DNA of 64,000 nucleotides, taken from the NCBI RefSeq assembly GCF_039526245.1, contig NZ_BAAAIV010000004.1, positions 186,001 to 250,000 on the forward strand, given 5' to 3'. A program made the translations under genes and the position numbers. Shown in pieces: positions 50,879 to 60,800 of the stretch. The first letter of the stretch is position 1. Each line of letters starts with the position of its first letter. Source of the DNA: Arthrobacter_H rhombi. GTDB taxonomy: Bacteria > Actinomycetota > Actinomycetes > Actinomycetales > Micrococcaceae. Under the pieces are notes generated by a model. That model did not search any database. It saw nothing but the letters and a program-made list of their open reading frames with translations, and was not told the origin of the DNA.

Positions 50879-52375
50879 TTGACTGAGAACTTCACCACCA
50901 CGCAAAGCGGTGCCCCCGTCGCCAGCGACGCACACTCGCTGACCACCGGCCCCGATGGCATCACCGCGCTGCACGACCGCTACCTGGTCGAGAAGCTCGC
51001 CTCGTTCAACCGCGAACGTGTCCCGGAGCGCAACCCCCACGCCAAGGGCGGCGGCGCCTTCGGTGAGTTCACCGTCACCGAAGACGTGTCGAAGTACACC
51101 CGGGCCGCAGTGTTCCAGCCCGGCGCCACGTCCGAGACGCTGCTGCGCTTCTCCTCGGTCGCCGGCGAGCAGGGCTCCCCCGACACCTGGCGCGACGTGC
51201 GCGGTTTCGCACTGCGTTTCTACACCACCGAGGGCAACTACGACATCGTCGGCAACAACACCCCGGTCTTCTTCATCCGCGATGGCATCAAGTTCCCGGA
51301 CTTCATCCACTCGCAGAAGCGCCTGGGCGGATCCGCCCTGCGCGACGCCGACATGCAGTGGGACTTCTGGACCCTCTCCCCCGAGTCCGCACACCAGGTC
51401 ACCTACGTCATGGGCGACCGTGGGCTGCCGACCTCGTGGCGTGAGATGAACGGCTACGGCTCGCACACCTACCAGTGGATCAACGCCGAGGGCGAGCGCT
51501 TCTGGGTGCAGTACCACTTCAAGTCCCGCCAGGGCGTGCACAACATGGAGAACGACGAGGCAGAGAAGCTCGCGGGCTCCGACGCCGACTACTACCGTCG
51601 CGACCTGTACGAGAACATCGAGGCCGGCAACTTCCCGACCTGGGACGTGTTCGTCCAGGTCATGCCGTACGAGGATGCCAAGACCTACCGTTTCAACCCG
51701 TTCGACATCACCAAGGTGTGGCCGCACGCGGATTACCCGTTGATCCCGGTCGGCCACTTCACGCTGAACCGCAACCCGAAGAACTTCTTCGCGGAGATTG
51801 AGCAGGCTGCGTTCTCGCCGTCGAACCTGGTCCCGGGCGTGGACATCAGCCCCGACAAGATGCTGATGGCCCGCGTCTTCTCCTACCCGGATGCCCAGCG
51901 CAACCGCATCGGCACCAACTACAACCAGTTGCCGGTCAACCAGCCGCACGCCTCCCACGTGACGACGTACATGCACGAGGGCAGCATGCAGTACCACTTC
52001 AACGACACCGATGCACGGGTCTACACCCCGAACTCCTACGGTGGACCGGCAGCCGAGCCGGCTCGGGCCGGCGAGGGCAGCTGGGAGACGGACGGCGAGC
52101 TGGTCCGCGCCGCGCAGACCCTGCGCAGCGAGGACAGCGACTTCGGCCAGGCCGGAACGCTGTACCGAGAGGTCTTCAGCGCCGAGTCCAAGGAGCGGTT
52201 CCACCAGAACCTGCTCGGACAGGCCGGGGGCATCACCCGCGATGACATCCGCGAGCGCTTCTTCCAGTACTGGACGAACGTCGACGAGAACCTCGGTCAG
52301 ATCCTGCGTGACGGCTACGCCGCCAACGCCCAGGGCACCACCGACGGAGCCTCCGAGATGGCCGGCAAGGCCTAG
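50879..52375 (+). CDS. katA: Clade III-type heme catalase
   Basis: 498 residues, small-subunit monofunctional catalase. Catalytic histidine region RNPHAKGGGAFGEF (FNRERVPERNPHAKG), the NNTPVFFIRD segment with the distal Asn, and the heme Tyr in RVFSYPDAQRNRIG. Disproportionates hydrogen peroxide. The start is a TTG at 50879 with AGAAGGAG 6 nt upstream, a weak start codon for a highly expressed enzyme. Cotranscribed with furA. Confidence 0.95.
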   Translation: MTENFTTTQSGAPVASDAHSLTTGPDGITALHDRYLVEKLASFNRERVPERNPHAKGGGAFGEFTVTEDVSKYTRAAVFQPGATSETLLRFSSVAGEQGSPDTWRDVRGFALRFYTTEGNYDIVGNNTPVFFIRDGIKFPDFIHSQKRLGGSALRDADMQWDFWTLSPESAHQVTYVMGDRGLPTSWREMNGYGSHTYQWINAEGERFWVQYHFKSRQGVHNMENDEAEKLAGSDADYYRRDLYENIEAGNFPTWDVFVQVMPYEDAKTYRFNPFDITKVWPHADYPLIPVGHFTLNRNPKNFFAEIEQAAFSPSNLVPGVDISPDKMLMARVFSYPDAQRNRIGTNYNQLPVNQPHASHVTTYMHEGSMQYHFNDTDARVYTPNSYGGPAAEPARAGEGSWETDGELVRAAQTLRSEDSDFGQAGTLYREVFSAESKERFHQNLLGQAGGITRDDIRERFFQYWTNVDENLGQILRDGYAANAQGTTDGASEMAGKA

Positions 52376-52433
52376 CCTCCAGCCTGCCGGCTGGCGCCGG
52401 TGAAAACGCAGCGGCCCGGCTTCCCCACGAGGG

Positions 52434-52450
52434 NNNNNNNNNNNNNNNNN
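52434..52450. other. Assembly gap (17 N)
   Basis: Undetermined bases between the stops of katA and the convergent fprA. GC-rich partial complements flank it (CCCGG left, CCGGG right), so a terminator hairpin probably lies here. Confidence 0.95.
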
Positions 52451-52465
52451 TGGTGTTTCCGGGAG

Positions 52466-53896
52466 CTACTGCTGGGAAATCTTAACCATGTCCTCGCGTT
52501 CGACGACCTTGATGCGTTCGCGCGTGATCTCACCGGCGGCGGTCTGGATCGTGCCTGCAGCTTCCCCGAGAGCGCGCTCGTGGGCGTCCAGGGCGATCCA
52601 GCCTTCCCAGGTTGTGTAGGCGACCCCCCGTTCGTTCAACAGGTCGAGGATGGCCTGTTCATCGGGGTGGGCAGCGGCGGGGAGTTCCAACCGGTCTTCG
52701 AGCAGGTTCCCGATGGTCTCGAGGGCATCGCCCTTGGTGTGTCCGATGAGGCCCACGGGGCCGCGCTTGATCCATCCGGTGGCGTACAACCCCGGCACAT
52801 GCTTGCCCTCGTCGTCGAGCACACGTCCGCCATCATTGGGGATGACACCGCGGCGTGGATCGAACCCGACCTCGGCGAGTTCGGAACCGAAGTAGCCGAT
52901 GGCCCGGTAGACGGCCTGCACCGGGTAGTCCACCAGTTCGCCGGTGCCGCGCACATTCCCGGTCCCGTCGAGCTCCTGGCGTTCGAAACGGATCCCGTCC
53001 ACGGCCCCGTCGGTGCCGGTGATTTCCACGGGGGTGTGCAGGAAGTGCAGGTGGAGACGACGCGAGGCGGGGGTGCGCTTTCCGGCCTCCTCCTGCTCCT
53101 CACGGTCCTCCTGCTCCACGAGCCAGTTGGTCAGGGTATTGACCATGGTCTTGGCCTGGTTGTTGGTCTTGATCGTCTCGTCCGAGGCCTCGTCGAATTC
53201 GAAGTCCTCCGGGTAGAGCACGATGTCCACGTCGCGGGAGTGGCTGAGCTCGCGCAATTCCAAGGGGGTGAACTTCACCTGGGCCGGGCCGCGACGGCCG
53301 AAGATGTGCACGTCCGTGACCGGCGAGGCGGCAAGACCGGCATGGACGTTGTCGGGGATTTCGGTGACCAGGAGGTCATCGGCGTGCTTGGAGAGCACCC
53401 GGGCGACGTCCAGGGCGACGTTGCCGTTGCCGATGACGGCGATTTCCTTCGCCTGAAGCGGCCATTCGCGCGGCACATCGGGGTGCCCGTCGTACCAGGA
53501 AACAAAGTCCGCAGCCCCGTAGGAACCGTCCAGGTCCATGCCCGGGATGGCGAGGTCGGCGTCCTTGATCGCGCCGGTGGCGAAGATGACCGCGTCATAC
53601 ATATCGCGGATGTCGCCCAGGGTGATGTCGCGGCCGTAGGTGATGTTTCCCAGGAAGCGGATGTCGCCACGGTCCAGGACCTTGTGCAGCGCCTTGACGA
53701 TGCCCTTGATACGCGGGTGGTCCGGGGCCACGCCGTAGCGGATCAACCCATAGGGCGCCGGGTAGCCGTCGAACAGGTCGATGCTGACCTCGAACTCGCG
53801 CTCGGCCTTGGTCAGGATGTCCGCGGCATACACACCAGCTGGGCCGGCTCCGATGATGGCGACGCGCAGCGGTCGGTCTGCAGCTGGGTTGGACAC
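52466..53896 (-). CDS. fprA: FprA-type ferredoxin-NADP reductase
   Basis: 476 residues, adrenodoxin-reductase fold. FAD site VAIIGAGPAGVYAADIL at residues 12-28, DGYPAPYGLIRYGVAPDHP, the NADP site IAVIGNGNVALDVARVL near 160, and GLYATGWIKRGPVGLIGHTKGDA at the end. Passes electrons between NADPH and ferredoxin. AAAGGA precedes the GTG start at 53896. Confidence 0.94.
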   Translation of the reverse strand: MSNPAADRPLRVAIIGAGPAGVYAADILTKAEREFEVSIDLFDGYPAPYGLIRYGVAPDHPRIKGIVKALHKVLDRGDIRFLGNITYGRDITLGDIRDMYDAVIFATGAIKDADLAIPGMDLDGSYGAADFVSWYDGHPDVPREWPLQAKEIAVIGNGNVALDVARVLSKHADDLLVTEIPDNVHAGLAASPVTDVHIFGRRGPAQVKFTPLELRELSHSRDVDIVLYPEDFEFDEASDETIKTNNQAKTMVNTLTNWLVEQEDREEQEEAGKRTPASRRLHLHFLHTPVEITGTDGAVDGIRFERQELDGTGNVRGTGELVDYPVQAVYRAIGYFGSELAEVGFDPRRGVIPNDGGRVLDDEGKHVPGLYATGWIKRGPVGLIGHTKGDALETIGNLLEDRLELPAAAHPDEQAILDLLNERGVAYTTWEGWIALDAHERALGEAAGTIQTAAGEITRERIKVVEREDMVKISQQ

Positions 53897-54014
53897 TGGT
53901 AATCCTTTCGGCGGAACTCCACGGGGTGCGCCACCCGAACGGGAATTAACGCACAGCCACCTAGTCTAATTGCACGGCGAGCGCACGGCGCATTCCTGTG
54001 GGTGCGAACACACG

Positions 54015-54051
54015 AAAGGGGCGGATGGCCATGGTGGTCATCCGCCCCTTT
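54015..54051. terminator. Intrinsic terminator
   Basis: AAAGGGGCGGATG pairs perfectly (13 bp) with CATCCGCCCCTTT. It ends the reverse-strand WXG100 gene and isolates the secretion locus from fprA. Confidence 0.8.
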
Positions 54052-54095
54052 AGCGGTCGCGCGGACCGCCGTCGACGTATCCCGCGATCAGGAGA

Positions 54096-54398
54096 TCAGG
54101 ACCAGATGCCGACGACCTTGCCGCTGGCATCGGTGGCGGTGACGGAGTTGTCGCCCAGGAGCCTGCGGGCATCGTGCACGAGCTGCAGCGTCTCGTCGGC
54201 GGCGTCCTTCCAATCCTTCTCCACGCTGGAGTAGGTATCGCCGGCGTTGTTGTCATCCCAGTTGTCCTTGACGAACTTCACCTGGGTTTCGCGATCCCCG
54301 ATGATGCTCTCGATGCGGCCTGCAATACGGATGATGTCACCCTCGATACGCGAGGCGTGATCGCTGTCGAATCCAATGACGTCGTCGTTTTTTCCCAT
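54096..54398 (-). CDS. WXG100-family small protein
   Basis: 100 residues: a helix-turn-helix hairpin typical of ESX substrates. The turn reads NWDDNNAGDTY in place of W-x-G, followed by helix 2 with YSSVEKDWKDAADETLQL. It lacks a signal peptide. AAGGA precedes the ATG at 54398. Second of two WXG100-type genes divergent from the eccD-minD-eccC operon, so it is probably a partner substrate of the same secretion machine. Confidence 0.75.
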   Translation of the reverse strand: MGKNDDVIGFDSDHASRIEGDIIRIAGRIESIIGDRETQVKFVKDNWDDNNAGDTYSSVEKDWKDAADETLQLVHDARRLLGDNSVTATDASGKVVGIWS

Positions 54399-54492
54399 TT
54401 TCAAATCCTTCCGTGGGGCCCAGGAGGCCAGTCGTGGTGTGGTGCGCTATCGCGCGGTGGGGACTCGTCCGTGGCGAGGTCCCCGAAAAGCG

Positions 54493-54840
54493 CTACTGTG
54501 CGCCGAACTTGAAACCCGAGCCCTTGGCGCCCGCTGCGACACCCTCGGCCTTCTTGCCGCCCGATTCCATGGTGTCGTCCATGGTGATGTATTCCTTCGC
54601 CGACTGGGCCTGGCCCTGCGAAATACCGCTCAGCGCGGTGATCAGGTCGCCCTGGACCCGCTGCGCCTCCACCATGAAGTTCTGGTAGGAAACACCGCCG
54701 GCACCTGTGAAAGTCGTACGCAGATCCTCCACACCGTCGACCAGTTCCTCGACCAAACGCACCAGTTCGTCACCCGAACCGCTCGCCTGCTCCGCCGCGT
54801 CCCCAATGGCGTTAGTGTCCATCTTTCCCTTGAAGCCCAT
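54493..54840 (-). CDS. WXG100-like protein without the tryptophan
   Basis: 115 residues: helix 1 (NAIGDAAEQASGSGDELVRLVEELVDGVEDLR), turn TFTGAGGVSYQNF with the tryptophan replaced, helix 2 (MVEAQRVQGDLITALSGISQGQAQSAKEY) and a Gly/Lys-rich tail. Size and shape fit an EsxA/EsxB-type substrate. AAAGGAAG precedes the ATG at 54840. It lies 94 nt upstream of the other WXG100 gene on the same strand; the pair may form a heterodimer. Confidence 0.75.
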   Translation of the reverse strand: MGFKGKMDTNAIGDAAEQASGSGDELVRLVEELVDGVEDLRTTFTGAGGVSYQNFMVEAQRVQGDLITALSGISQGQAQSAKEYITMDDTMESGGKKAEGVAAGAKGSGFKFGAQ

Positions 54841-54899
54841 GTGCTCTTCCTTTCGTCGATGTGGGAACCGTATTTCCCGTATCCCCCGTGCTGATATCC

Positions 54900-54929
54900 A
54901 GCTAACGCCACTGCGCCAAACGCGGTCAA
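54900..54929 (-). promoter_or_regulatory. Promoter for the WXG100 pair
   Basis: Reverse-strand TTGACC (54924-54929) and TTAGCT (54900-54905) with 18 nt spacing, about 60 nt before the ATG at 54840. Confidence 0.5.
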
Positions 54930-55038
54930 GCGTCCGGCATGGGGAGAACTCCCCATCCCCGGCCAGATCGAACACTTTTCATCCATCCACCTGACATGAT
55001 GGACTCACAACAGCCATGCAGCCGACTGGGAGGACCAC

Positions 55039-55365
55039 GTGGCGACAGAATTCGACAGCCAACTCATCGAGTCGGTCGCCGTCCGCCGAAACCGGGTCAC
55101 GGACGCACTGCTCTATGGGGACAACCCCACCGAACGTCGTTGGAAGGCCACGACGAAGCAGTTCCTCTTCAGCCTCGTCGCCGCTGCCCTGATCACTGCG
55201 GTCTGCATCGGCGTCTCGTTCGTATCCAACCTGTTGGCCACCCAGGCCGAGCAAAAACGCCAACAGCAGGAGCAGCTGCAGAAGCGATCGATCCATGCCC
55301 TCGAGCTGCCCGACGGCTTCAGGGGGCTGCACCACGTCCCGAACTCCGGAAAGATGGGGATCTAG
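55039..55365 (+). CDS. Membrane-anchor protein of the ESX locus, EccB N-terminus-like
   Basis: 108 residues: a basic N-terminal segment (VRRNRVTDALLYGDNPTERRWK), one membrane helix (FLFSLVAAALITAVCIGVSFVSNLL) and an external Gln/Glu-rich coiled coil followed by a short tail. The pattern of a cytosolic helix with RR..ALL.GD, then one helix, resembles the first 90 residues of EccB, but the large periplasmic domain of EccB is missing. The EccB relation is my inference. GGGAGGA precedes the GTG start. It begins the eccD-minD-eccC operon (7-nt gap). Confidence 0.68.
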   Translation: MATEFDSQLIESVAVRRNRVTDALLYGDNPTERRWKATTKQFLFSLVAAALITAVCIGVSFVSNLLATQAEQKRQQQEQLQKRSIHALELPDGFRGLHHVPNSGKMGI

Positions 55366-55371
55366 CCCACC

Positions 55372-56718
55372 ATGGCCCAGCCCTACACACGCGTGACCCT
55401 CGTGGGTGACCGCCGCAATGCCGATCTCCTCCTTCCCGCCTCCGAGGCGGTGGGCACACTGATGCCGCAGATCCTCGACTTGCTCGGGGACACCCCCGGC
55501 GACGGAGTCTCCGCCAAGGTGTTGCTGACCGCTTCCGGCGAACCGATTGCGTCCCAGGATTCGCTGGCCCAGGCACAAGTGCACGACGGAGCCCGGCTCA
55601 CCCTGGTCAGCAACAGCGAGGCGCCGCCGCCTGCGGTCGTCTATGACATCTCGGACACCGTGGTGGAGCAGACCCGCGAGGTAGGTGGCGCCTGGAGCCG
55701 GACCCATCTGGTCACTGCTTCGGGCATCTTCGCTGCGTTGGGCCTGTGGCTGTCCTTGGATCTGGTCCTCGGACGCTACCTGCCGGATGCCCGCTGGTGG
55801 ATCCTGCTCGCTGTGGGTGCCGGGCTGCTGGCGCTAGGTGCTGCCGTCTCCGCCGGTTCGCGCCCAGTGGCTTCCGCCCTGATGGGCGCGGGCTGGGGTG
55901 CCGGGATGATCGGTCTGGCCCATTGGCCGGCCGATGCACCGCTGCGGCTGATGCTGGCTGCTGCAGGAACAGCCGTGTTCGTCGCCTGCCTGGCAACTGT
56001 CTTGCGCCATCCACGCGCCGTGCTGCTCGGTGCCGGCGTGCTCGCTGTCCTGACGGGCGTCTGGGCTGGCGCGGTGCCCCTGGCCCGGTGGGCTTCGGGC
56101 GTTGCCGACGCCGATCTGATCGTGGGGGCCGGCGCCATCGCCGCCATCTGTTCGATTCTGGCGCTGGGCATGCTGCCCTCGTTGGCCCTCTCGTTGTCCG
56201 GTTTGGCTGCCCTGGACGATCGGCGGGCCAATGGCTCCTCGATCTGGAGGCGCGATGCCCTGGCGGCCATTCGATCGGCACATTCCGGTTTGACGCTGGC
56301 CACGGTGGCGGCCGCTGCCTCCACGGCCGTCGGATTGTGGCTCGTCGCCTCCGACGACCGGAGCCCCAAATGGACGCTTCCCCTGCTGTTGGCGTTGGCC
56401 TTGGCAACCTTGCTGCGCTCACGCGCCTTTCCTCTGGCCATCGAAAGGTATGCACTGTATGCGGCGACCGCAGTCGGCGTTGCCGCTGGTGCCGGCGCTC
56501 TCACCCGATTGAACCCGGACACGGTCTGGATCGTGGGGCTGGCTATCTTCGTCATCGCCATCCTGACCGGACTCGGACTGGCCGTCGATTTGCCGGACCA
56601 CGTTGAAGCGCGGATCCGCCAGATCTGCGAACGGCTCGAAATGGTGGCAATTCTCGCCACGCTCCCGCTGCTCGTCGGGTATTTCGGCGTGTACACCCAA
56701 ATGCTGGCCACGTTCTAG
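55372..56718 (+). CDS. eccD: Type VII secretion integral membrane protein EccD
   Basis: 448 residues. The N-terminal 85 residues form the YukD ubiquitin-like domain (TRVTLVGDRRNADLLLPASE); about 11 membrane helices follow from residue 112 (GIFAALGLWLSLDLV to LPLLVGYFGVY). EccD forms the membrane channel vestibule of ESX systems. It lies directly after the small anchor gene and 15 nt before the MinD-like gene. Confidence 0.88.
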   Translation: MAQPYTRVTLVGDRRNADLLLPASEAVGTLMPQILDLLGDTPGDGVSAKVLLTASGEPIASQDSLAQAQVHDGARLTLVSNSEAPPPAVVYDISDTVVEQTREVGGAWSRTHLVTASGIFAALGLWLSLDLVLGRYLPDARWWILLAVGAGLLALGAAVSAGSRPVASALMGAGWGAGMIGLAHWPADAPLRLMLAAAGTAVFVACLATVLRHPRAVLLGAGVLAVLTGVWAGAVPLARWASGVADADLIVGAGAIAAICSILALGMLPSLALSLSGLAALDDRRANGSSIWRRDALAAIRSAHSGLTLATVAAAASTAVGLWLVASDDRSPKWTLPLLLALALATLLRSRAFPLAIERYALYAATAVGVAAGAGALTRLNPDTVWIVGLAIFVIAILTGLGLAVDLPDHVEARIRQICERLEMVAILATLPLLVGYFGVYTQMLATF

Positions 56719-56733
56719 CCCGGAGGACCTTTC

Positions 56734-57807
56734 ATGAGCTCATCACACAACCAGGGCCCGGCCGTCGAGGGCCAGAACGTCGATCCATGGGGACACCCCG
56801 TCAACGATCCATGGGGAACACCCACGCCGTCCCGCCGCGACCGCCGCCAGTCTCCAAGCACCGGGTCCCGGCCCGGTGCCCCCCAGACCGTGGGCACTGT
56901 CCCCGACTCCCTTGGATCACCGCTGGAACACGACCGTCGTCGTCTCTCGCGCGTCAAGGCCACCGGCGGCTCGTTGCCGCGCACCCTTGCTGCACTTTTC
57001 GGGGGCCGCCACCCCGCAACGGTCGCCGGCACGCAGGCTGCCAGCGTCCAGATCCCAGTGATCACCGGTCGTCGCATCGCCGTCGTATCGACCCGCGGGG
57101 GCGCAGGTAAGAGCACGGTCGCGGCTCTCTTGGCGAGTGTCTATTCCGCGCTGCGGCCGGACAGCACCTGCGTCCTTGACGTGGATCCCGGGCATGGAAG
57201 CCTCTCACTCCGTCTTGGCCTGGAGCACGCGCCCGCCCTCGACTCCCTCGTTCCCGCTTTGACCGGCGGCGCGCAGCCGGGAGCCTCCCACCTGGCGGAG
57301 ATGCTCGGCCAGGCTTCCGACGGCCTGTTCGCCACCGGCCCCCGGGCTACGGCACCCACGCGGTCCTCTGGCACCGAATTGCGTCAAGCCACGTCGACGG
57401 TCTCCCGCTATTTTCCCGTCACCCTTCTTGACTGCCCCACCGGCTTGGACTCCACGGAAACCCAGGCCGCACTGGCCGACTGCCACGGGGCCGTCTTCGT
57501 CGTCCCTGCGAACCTTTCAGGCATGGACAATGCCTTGGCGGCCCTGGCCAGGTGGCAGACGTGGTCGGCAGTTGCCGCCATCCCCCTGACAGTGTTGGTC
57601 ATGCAACAGGACCGGTCATCGGCCTTGGATGCGCTGGACCAGGCGGGACGGTTGTCCAGACTCGGGTTCGATGCGCATGCCATCGGCTACGACCGCCATT
57701 TGGCAGCCGGGGCCGCGATCTCACTGCCCTTGCTGCTGCCCACCCATCGTGAGGCCGCTACCGCGTTGGCCGGGCGCATCCTCTCCCGCGCAAACGAGGT
57801 CCGGTAG
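56734..57807 (+). CDS. MinD/ParA-like ATPase of the ESX locus
   Basis: 357 residues. After a disordered, Pro-rich 105-residue N-terminus, which has a small internal repeat (VDPWGHP / NDPWGTP), there is a deviant Walker A STRGGAGKSTVAALLAS near 124-140, VLDVDPGHGSLSLRLG, and VTLLDCPTGLDS. It resembles EspI/MinD-like ATPases found in mycobacterial ESX loci. Role in secretion control is inferred. GGAGGA precedes the ATG; eccC starts 3 nt after its stop. Confidence 0.84.
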   Translation: MSSSHNQGPAVEGQNVDPWGHPVNDPWGTPTPSRRDRRQSPSTGSRPGAPQTVGTVPDSLGSPLEHDRRRLSRVKATGGSLPRTLAALFGGRHPATVAGTQAASVQIPVITGRRIAVVSTRGGAGKSTVAALLASVYSALRPDSTCVLDVDPGHGSLSLRLGLEHAPALDSLVPALTGGAQPGASHLAEMLGQASDGLFATGPRATAPTRSSGTELRQATSTVSRYFPVTLLDCPTGLDSTETQAALADCHGAVFVVPANLSGMDNALAALARWQTWSAVAAIPLTVLVMQQDRSSALDALDQAGRLSRLGFDAHAIGYDRHLAAGAAISLPLLLPTHREAATALAGRILSRANEVR

Positions 57808-57810
57808 TCG

Positions 57811-60800
57811 ATGTCCCAGCGAATCATCCACCGCCCCGCGCGCACCTCGACTCCCCTGCGGGACTTCCGCCCCTTCCACCTCGATGGGCCTCCGCCCGTC
57901 GACGGCGAGGCTCCGGGCCTGAACCTGATGACGATCGTCCCGATGTTGGGCGGCGCCGTCTCCATGACGGCCATGATGATGTTCCGCAACTCGCCGTTCG
58001 CTGCCATCGGCGCCATGATGATGATCCTGACCGTGGTGATCGGCATCTTCATGATGTTCTCCAACCGGGGCAAGGCAGTCCGGACCCGGACCCTGGCCCG
58101 GGACAACTACATGCGCTATCTGGAGCGGTCCCGGGTGAAGATGCGTTCCGATGAGCTCGAGGCCCTGGCGGTGGCCCGCGAGAGTGCGCCGCCGCCCGAA
58201 GCCCTCTTCGACATCGTTCGCACGCCGATGCGCCTCTGGGAGCGCAGGCGTGGAAACCAGGATTTCCTCGACGTGCGGATGGGATACGGCGAGCGCCCCT
58301 GCCGGGATATTGCCGTTAGCGATTTCGCTGGCGCCACCCAGCAGACCGACGCCTTCATGGCTGCCGAAGCAGAAATCCTGAAACGCCGTTTCTCCACGAG
58401 CCCGGACATGCCTGTCACGATCCCTTTGGACTCCGTCGGCAATGTCAGCATCATCGGCGACCGGGAGTTTGTCCTGGCAGCCACACGAAACCTCATCGTT
58501 TCCGCCTGCGCGTTTCACTCCCCCGAGGATCTGGGCCTGGGCATCGGTACGCCTGAGCACTTCCGGGATGACTGGCAGTGGACGACGTGGCTGCCACATC
58601 TGGCAGACCAGTCCCAGACGTCGGGCGTTGAACTGACACGTCGGATTGCCCCCGATCTCACTTCCCTGACGGAAGCCATGAGCGCCGATCTGCAACGCCG
58701 TGCCAAGATCGCCGTCGAGGCCAAGAAAGTCGGATTGAACGCCACACAACCGCTGGCCCGGTTGGTGGTCGTCTCCGATTCCCACGGTTCCCAGTCGCAG
58801 GAACTGCCCCTATCCGACCGTTTCCTCTCCCCGGCAGACGTCGGGCTGACGATCCTTCATCTGGTCCACGACCGCAGCGAAGAACCCAGCGACGTCACGC
58901 TGCGCATCACCCAAACCGCCGACGGTTTCCAGGTCCAGGATTACCGTTCTGATGCCGTGCATCCGGTGGTATCGACCGGGACGCTGGATCCGCTGTCTGT
59001 CGCAACCGCCGATGCCCTGGCCCACGAGTTGGCCCCTCTGCGGCTCTCCTCGGACTCCCTGGAGCACGGTGGCTCCGGCGAAGGCGCCCAGAGTTTCCTG
59101 GGCATGCTCGGCCTCTCCCCGGAGCTCAGCCGTGCCGACATCGAGCGAACGTGGAAACCACGCGGTGATGCCGAATTCCTGCGCATCCCCCTGGGGCCCG
59201 ACGATTCCGGCCGCCCGACGGTCCTGGACCTGAAGGAATCCGCCCAGTTCGGCATGGGCCCTCATGGGCTGTGCGTGGGGGCCACCGGCTCTGGCAAGTC
59301 GGAAATGCTGCGCTCGCTCGTCTTCGGCCTGCTCGCCACCCACTCCCCCGACATGCTGGCCATGGTCCTGGTCGACTTCAAGGGCGGTGCCACGTTTGCC
59401 CCCTTCGAAGGTGCCCCCCAGGTCACCGGCATCATCACCAACCTCTCCGACGACCTCTCACTGGTCGAACGCGTCTATGCCAGCCTCAATGGCGAGATCC
59501 TGCGCCGCCAGGAAGTCCTCAAGGCGGCCGGAAACATCGCGAACATCACCGACTACCAAGTGCACCGCAACGAGCGTCTGGCCCGAGGCGAGGACATGGC
59601 ACCGCTACCGCACCTCGTGGTGATCATCGACGAGTTCGGCGAGCTGCTCACAGCCCGACCCGACTTCATCGACCTGTTCCTGTCGATCGGACGCATCGGT
59701 CGGTCCATTGGTGTCCATCTGCTGTTGAGCAGCCAACGTGTCGAATCGGGCAAGCTCAAGGGCCTGGAAACCTACCTGTCCTACCGGCTCGGTCTGCGCA
59801 CGCTCTCGGAGTCCGAATCCCGCACGGTGTTGGACACCCCGGATGCGTTCCACCTGCCCCCGGTTCCCGGCTATGGGTACCTCAAGGTCGACACCACCGT
59901 GTACACGCGGTTCAAGGCCGGCTACGTCTCGGGCCCGCTGGAAGACGTCCAGGAGGACGACCCCGACGACCAGCCCAGCCTGGATATTCCCGACGTCCTT
60001 CCGATCCCCCGCTATGCCGGGGAATCCACCGTCGGGAACGACGGCGCGACGGCGGTTGGCCCGAAGGATGAGGCGGCGAAACGCACCACCGGACCCACGG
60101 TGATGTCCACGCTCATGGACACCCTGCGTTCCTTCCCCCGCTCGGTCCAGGAGATCTGGTTGCCGCCGTTGCCGGCGGCCATCTCCCTTGACGCAGCCAC
60201 CGGCGGAGTCCACCCATCCGAGCACGGACTCGCCCTGGGCGCCGGGGGCAAGCTGCGCGTGCCCATCGGTTTACTCGATGATCCGGCCAAGCAATGGCAG
60301 GGCCTCTGGGAGATCGATTTCACGGCAGGCGGCGGAAACCTCATGATCACGGGCGGTCCGCAATCGGGCAAGAGCACCCTCCTGCGCACGGTGGTCGCCT
60401 CGATGGCCTTGACGCATTCCCCGAAGGAGGTCGGCGTCTACTGCATCGACCTACTCGGTTCGGCCTTGCTGCCGCTCAATGGCCTGCCGCATGTGGGCGG
60501 GACGGCCATCCGGACCAACCGCGAGGTCGTCCGGCGCACCGTGGAAGAGCTCATGGGCATGCTCCTGGTCCGCGAGAGGGCGTTCGAGAACCACCAGATC
60601 GATTCCCAGGCCACCATGCGGCGCATGCACGCCCAAGGCCAGCTGCCGGAGCTGCCCAGCGCCGACATCTTCCTGGTCATCGACGGCTATGGGCAGATCG
60701 CCGACGATTTCGAGGAAATCCGCGAAAGCGTCAACGCACTGATCATGCGTGGCGGCGGCTACGGAATGCACGTCGTGACCACGCTGAACCGCAACGCCGA

